The notes beneath the pieces are model-generated. The model ran no database searches, was not told where the DNA came from, and was given only the letters and a program-made list of their open reading frames with translations. A program made the translations under genes and the position numbers. Positions 23,104 to 24,170 of a DNA stretch of 24,170 nt are shown piece by piece; within the stretch, counting starts at the first letter, position 1, and each line of letters begins with the position of its first letter. Source of the stretch: a virus; the IMG/VR virus record IMGVR_UViG_3300008259_000233, positions 1 through 24,170 of that record; one strand, given 5' to 3'.

Positions 23104-24170
23104 TTACTGCATTTTCATCAGTGCCAACTCAGCCAAACCGGCTGGTCGTTTTTTTGCTTTGACGGAGCCGCCTTTGGCTTTGCCTGCAACCGAGCCTGTG
23201 CCGCCTGAGCTACCGCCTAATTGAGACAACCCATACGCAGCAGTGCCCAGCCCCGCCAATTGAGAAGCCATGCTTGGTTGCGCTTGGTATAGTTGTGTTG
23301 TAGATGCTTGCATAGGCAACCCACGGGTCAATGCGTTCATATTGGCCAACTGCAACATGGGGTACTGTTGTGCGGTAGCGTAATCTTGAATTTGCTGGTT
23401 GATCTTTGCCTGCTCCATTGCTTGTTGCTGTGCGCCATACTGGTTTTGCAACTGGTTGATACCCATTTGCTGGCCGTAAACATTCTGGCCAAGCTGCCCC
23501 AACTGGCCTGCGGCCTGTAGCCCGGTCTGAAGTCCTTGCATACCAAGGGTAGAACCAAACTGCTGTTGTCCAATATTGGCTTGCTGCGCCTGCATGCGTG
23601 CGGCTTGATCGGCGTTGAACTGTTGCTGGGCTTGGCCAAATGCACTTTGCAGCCCTTGGGCTTGTATGGCTCCTTGCTGGTCAGCCAACGCACGGTTAGC
23701 TTCGGCATCGGTAATGGCTTGGCGAGAACCACCAAAAGCACCTGCCTGCACCGCCTGTGCATTACGTCCTGTGCGAGCAATATCTGCTTGGCGTTGGGCT
23801 GCTGCCTGCTGTACGTTTACCACGTTCTGCATGTACGGCGACATGTACTGGTCGGCTTGGCGTTGGCCAAACTGCTGTGACCGCGCCATCATCGGGTCAT
23901 ACTGCATGCCCATAGCGCCCATACCGGCGGCACCGGCCAGCCCAGAAGCCATACCTGTTTCAGGAGCGACCCGCATATTTGCAGCTTGCCGTTGTGCTTG
24001 CTGCTGCATGGGGGAGAACCCAGCAAAGTACGCGTTAGGGTCGGTGCTGAACGGCTTGTACGGTCTGATGCTTGTGCCGTCTGCATTAAAAATCTCTCCC
24101 CGCGCAGCGCCAAGCATCTGCTCAACATAGGGTTGAGCGTACTCAGGTATGTTGGATGTCTGTGTGTATG
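23104..24170 (-). CDS. Gln/Ala/Gly-rich virion protein, 5' end outside the window
   Basis: The frame is open to the right edge. An ATG at 24117 is internal, because the 17 codons upstream (TQTSNIPEYAQPYVEQ and flanks) continue a plausible N-terminal region. At least 354 residues are visible. The centre contains YMSPYMQNVVNVQQAAAQRQ, then ARTGRNAQAVQAGAFGGSRQ, a pattern common in uncharacterised phage structural proteins. Long Gln/Gly stretches follow (GLQTGLQAAGQLGQLGQ), then a Gly/Ser linker and a basic end (KAKGGSVKAKKRPAG). There is no enzymatic motif. Composition and position, upstream of the other - strand virion genes, suggest a tail or internal virion protein. The gene ends 9 bases before the start of the 552-residue gene, which supports an operon. 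Confidence 0.9.
   Translation of the reverse strand, partial: YTQTSNIPEYAQPYVEQMLGAARGEIFNADGTSIRPYKPFSTDPNAYFAGFSPMQQQAQRQAANMRVAPETGMASGLAGAAGMGAMGMQYDPMMARSQQFGQRQADQYMSPYMQNVVNVQQAAAQRQADIARTGRNAQAVQAGAFGGSRQAITDAEANRALADQQGAIQAQGLQSAFGQAQQQFNADQAARMQAQQANIGQQQFGSTLGMQGLQTGLQAAGQLGQLGQNVYGQQMGINQLQNQYGAQQQAMEQAKINQQIQDYATAQQYPMLQLANMNALTRGLPMQASTTQLYQAQPSMASQLAGLGTAAYGLSQLGGSSGGTGSVAGKAKGGSVKAKKRPAGLAELALMKMQ

Noticed and set aside
1-24170. tRNA, rRNA, insertion sequence, attachment site or CRISPR array
   Set aside because: Read-through by eye found no tRNA T-arm/acceptor pairs, no transposase gene, no terminal repeats and no spaced direct repeats. A tRNAscan-SE or repeat-finder run was not possible here.

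Overview
The window looks like the central part of a tailed double-stranded DNA bacteriophage genome. No bacterial housekeeping gene is visible. The genes form two tightly packed, convergent blocks, one for DNA replication and one for virion proteins. The host cannot be read directly. The small ribbon-helix-helix-like protein at the left end and the style of the replication genes recall phages of aquatic proteobacteria (possibly betaproteobacteria), but that is inference only. Integrase, terminase, portal, capsid and lysis genes are not in the window, so lifestyle and morphotype cannot be settled. A very large polyvalent protein downstream of Gln/Gly-rich structural proteins would fit a podovirus-like DNA-ejection protein.

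Left block (+ strand, about 1-11892): replication and nucleic-acid metabolism. It opens with a possible zinc-knuckle fragment and a 54-residue ribbon-helix-helix-like protein. A 172-base non-coding leader follows, which can fold as two consecutive H-type pseudoknots. A compact, overlapping run comes next: VRR-NUC nuclease, a small acidic protein, family A DNA polymerase with 3'-5' exonuclease, HExxH metallopeptidase-like protein, PD-(D/E)XK nuclease with a probable Fe-S cysteine set, HNH nuclease, three tandem paralogues of an unrecognised family, and a SNF2-like helicase. After a short gap come a coiled-coil protein, a candidate ssDNA-binding protein with four cysteines and an acidic tail, a helix-turn-helix protein, a small acidic protein, a 969-residue primase-helicase and a 72-residue protein. 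Many genes overlap by 4 bases (ATGA or TTGA), which points to translational coupling. The polymerase, primase-helicase, SNF2 helicase and SSB-like protein would make up most of a replisome.

Right block (- strand, about 24170-11813): structural or ejected proteins. In transcription order these are a Gln/Ala/Gly-rich virion protein (5' end outside the window), a 552-residue protein with an Ala-Pro tract, a 498-residue protein with a Gly/Ala-rich segment, and a 2713-residue polyvalent protein with coiled coils, an HExxH peptidase motif, an ADP-ribosyltransferase-like domain and a C-terminal region resembling the phage LPD38 module. The 498- and 2713-residue frames look like one gene split by a -1 frame change. 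A good intrinsic terminator for this block lies inside the last + strand gene.

The most unusual signals are the tandem pseudoknots (257-405), a 15/16 match to the chromosomal ParB site parS inside the giant gene (19064-19079), a Shine-Dalgarno sequence separated from its start codon by a C(UUCG)G hairpin (8291-8320), and the three tandem paralogues (4061-5247).
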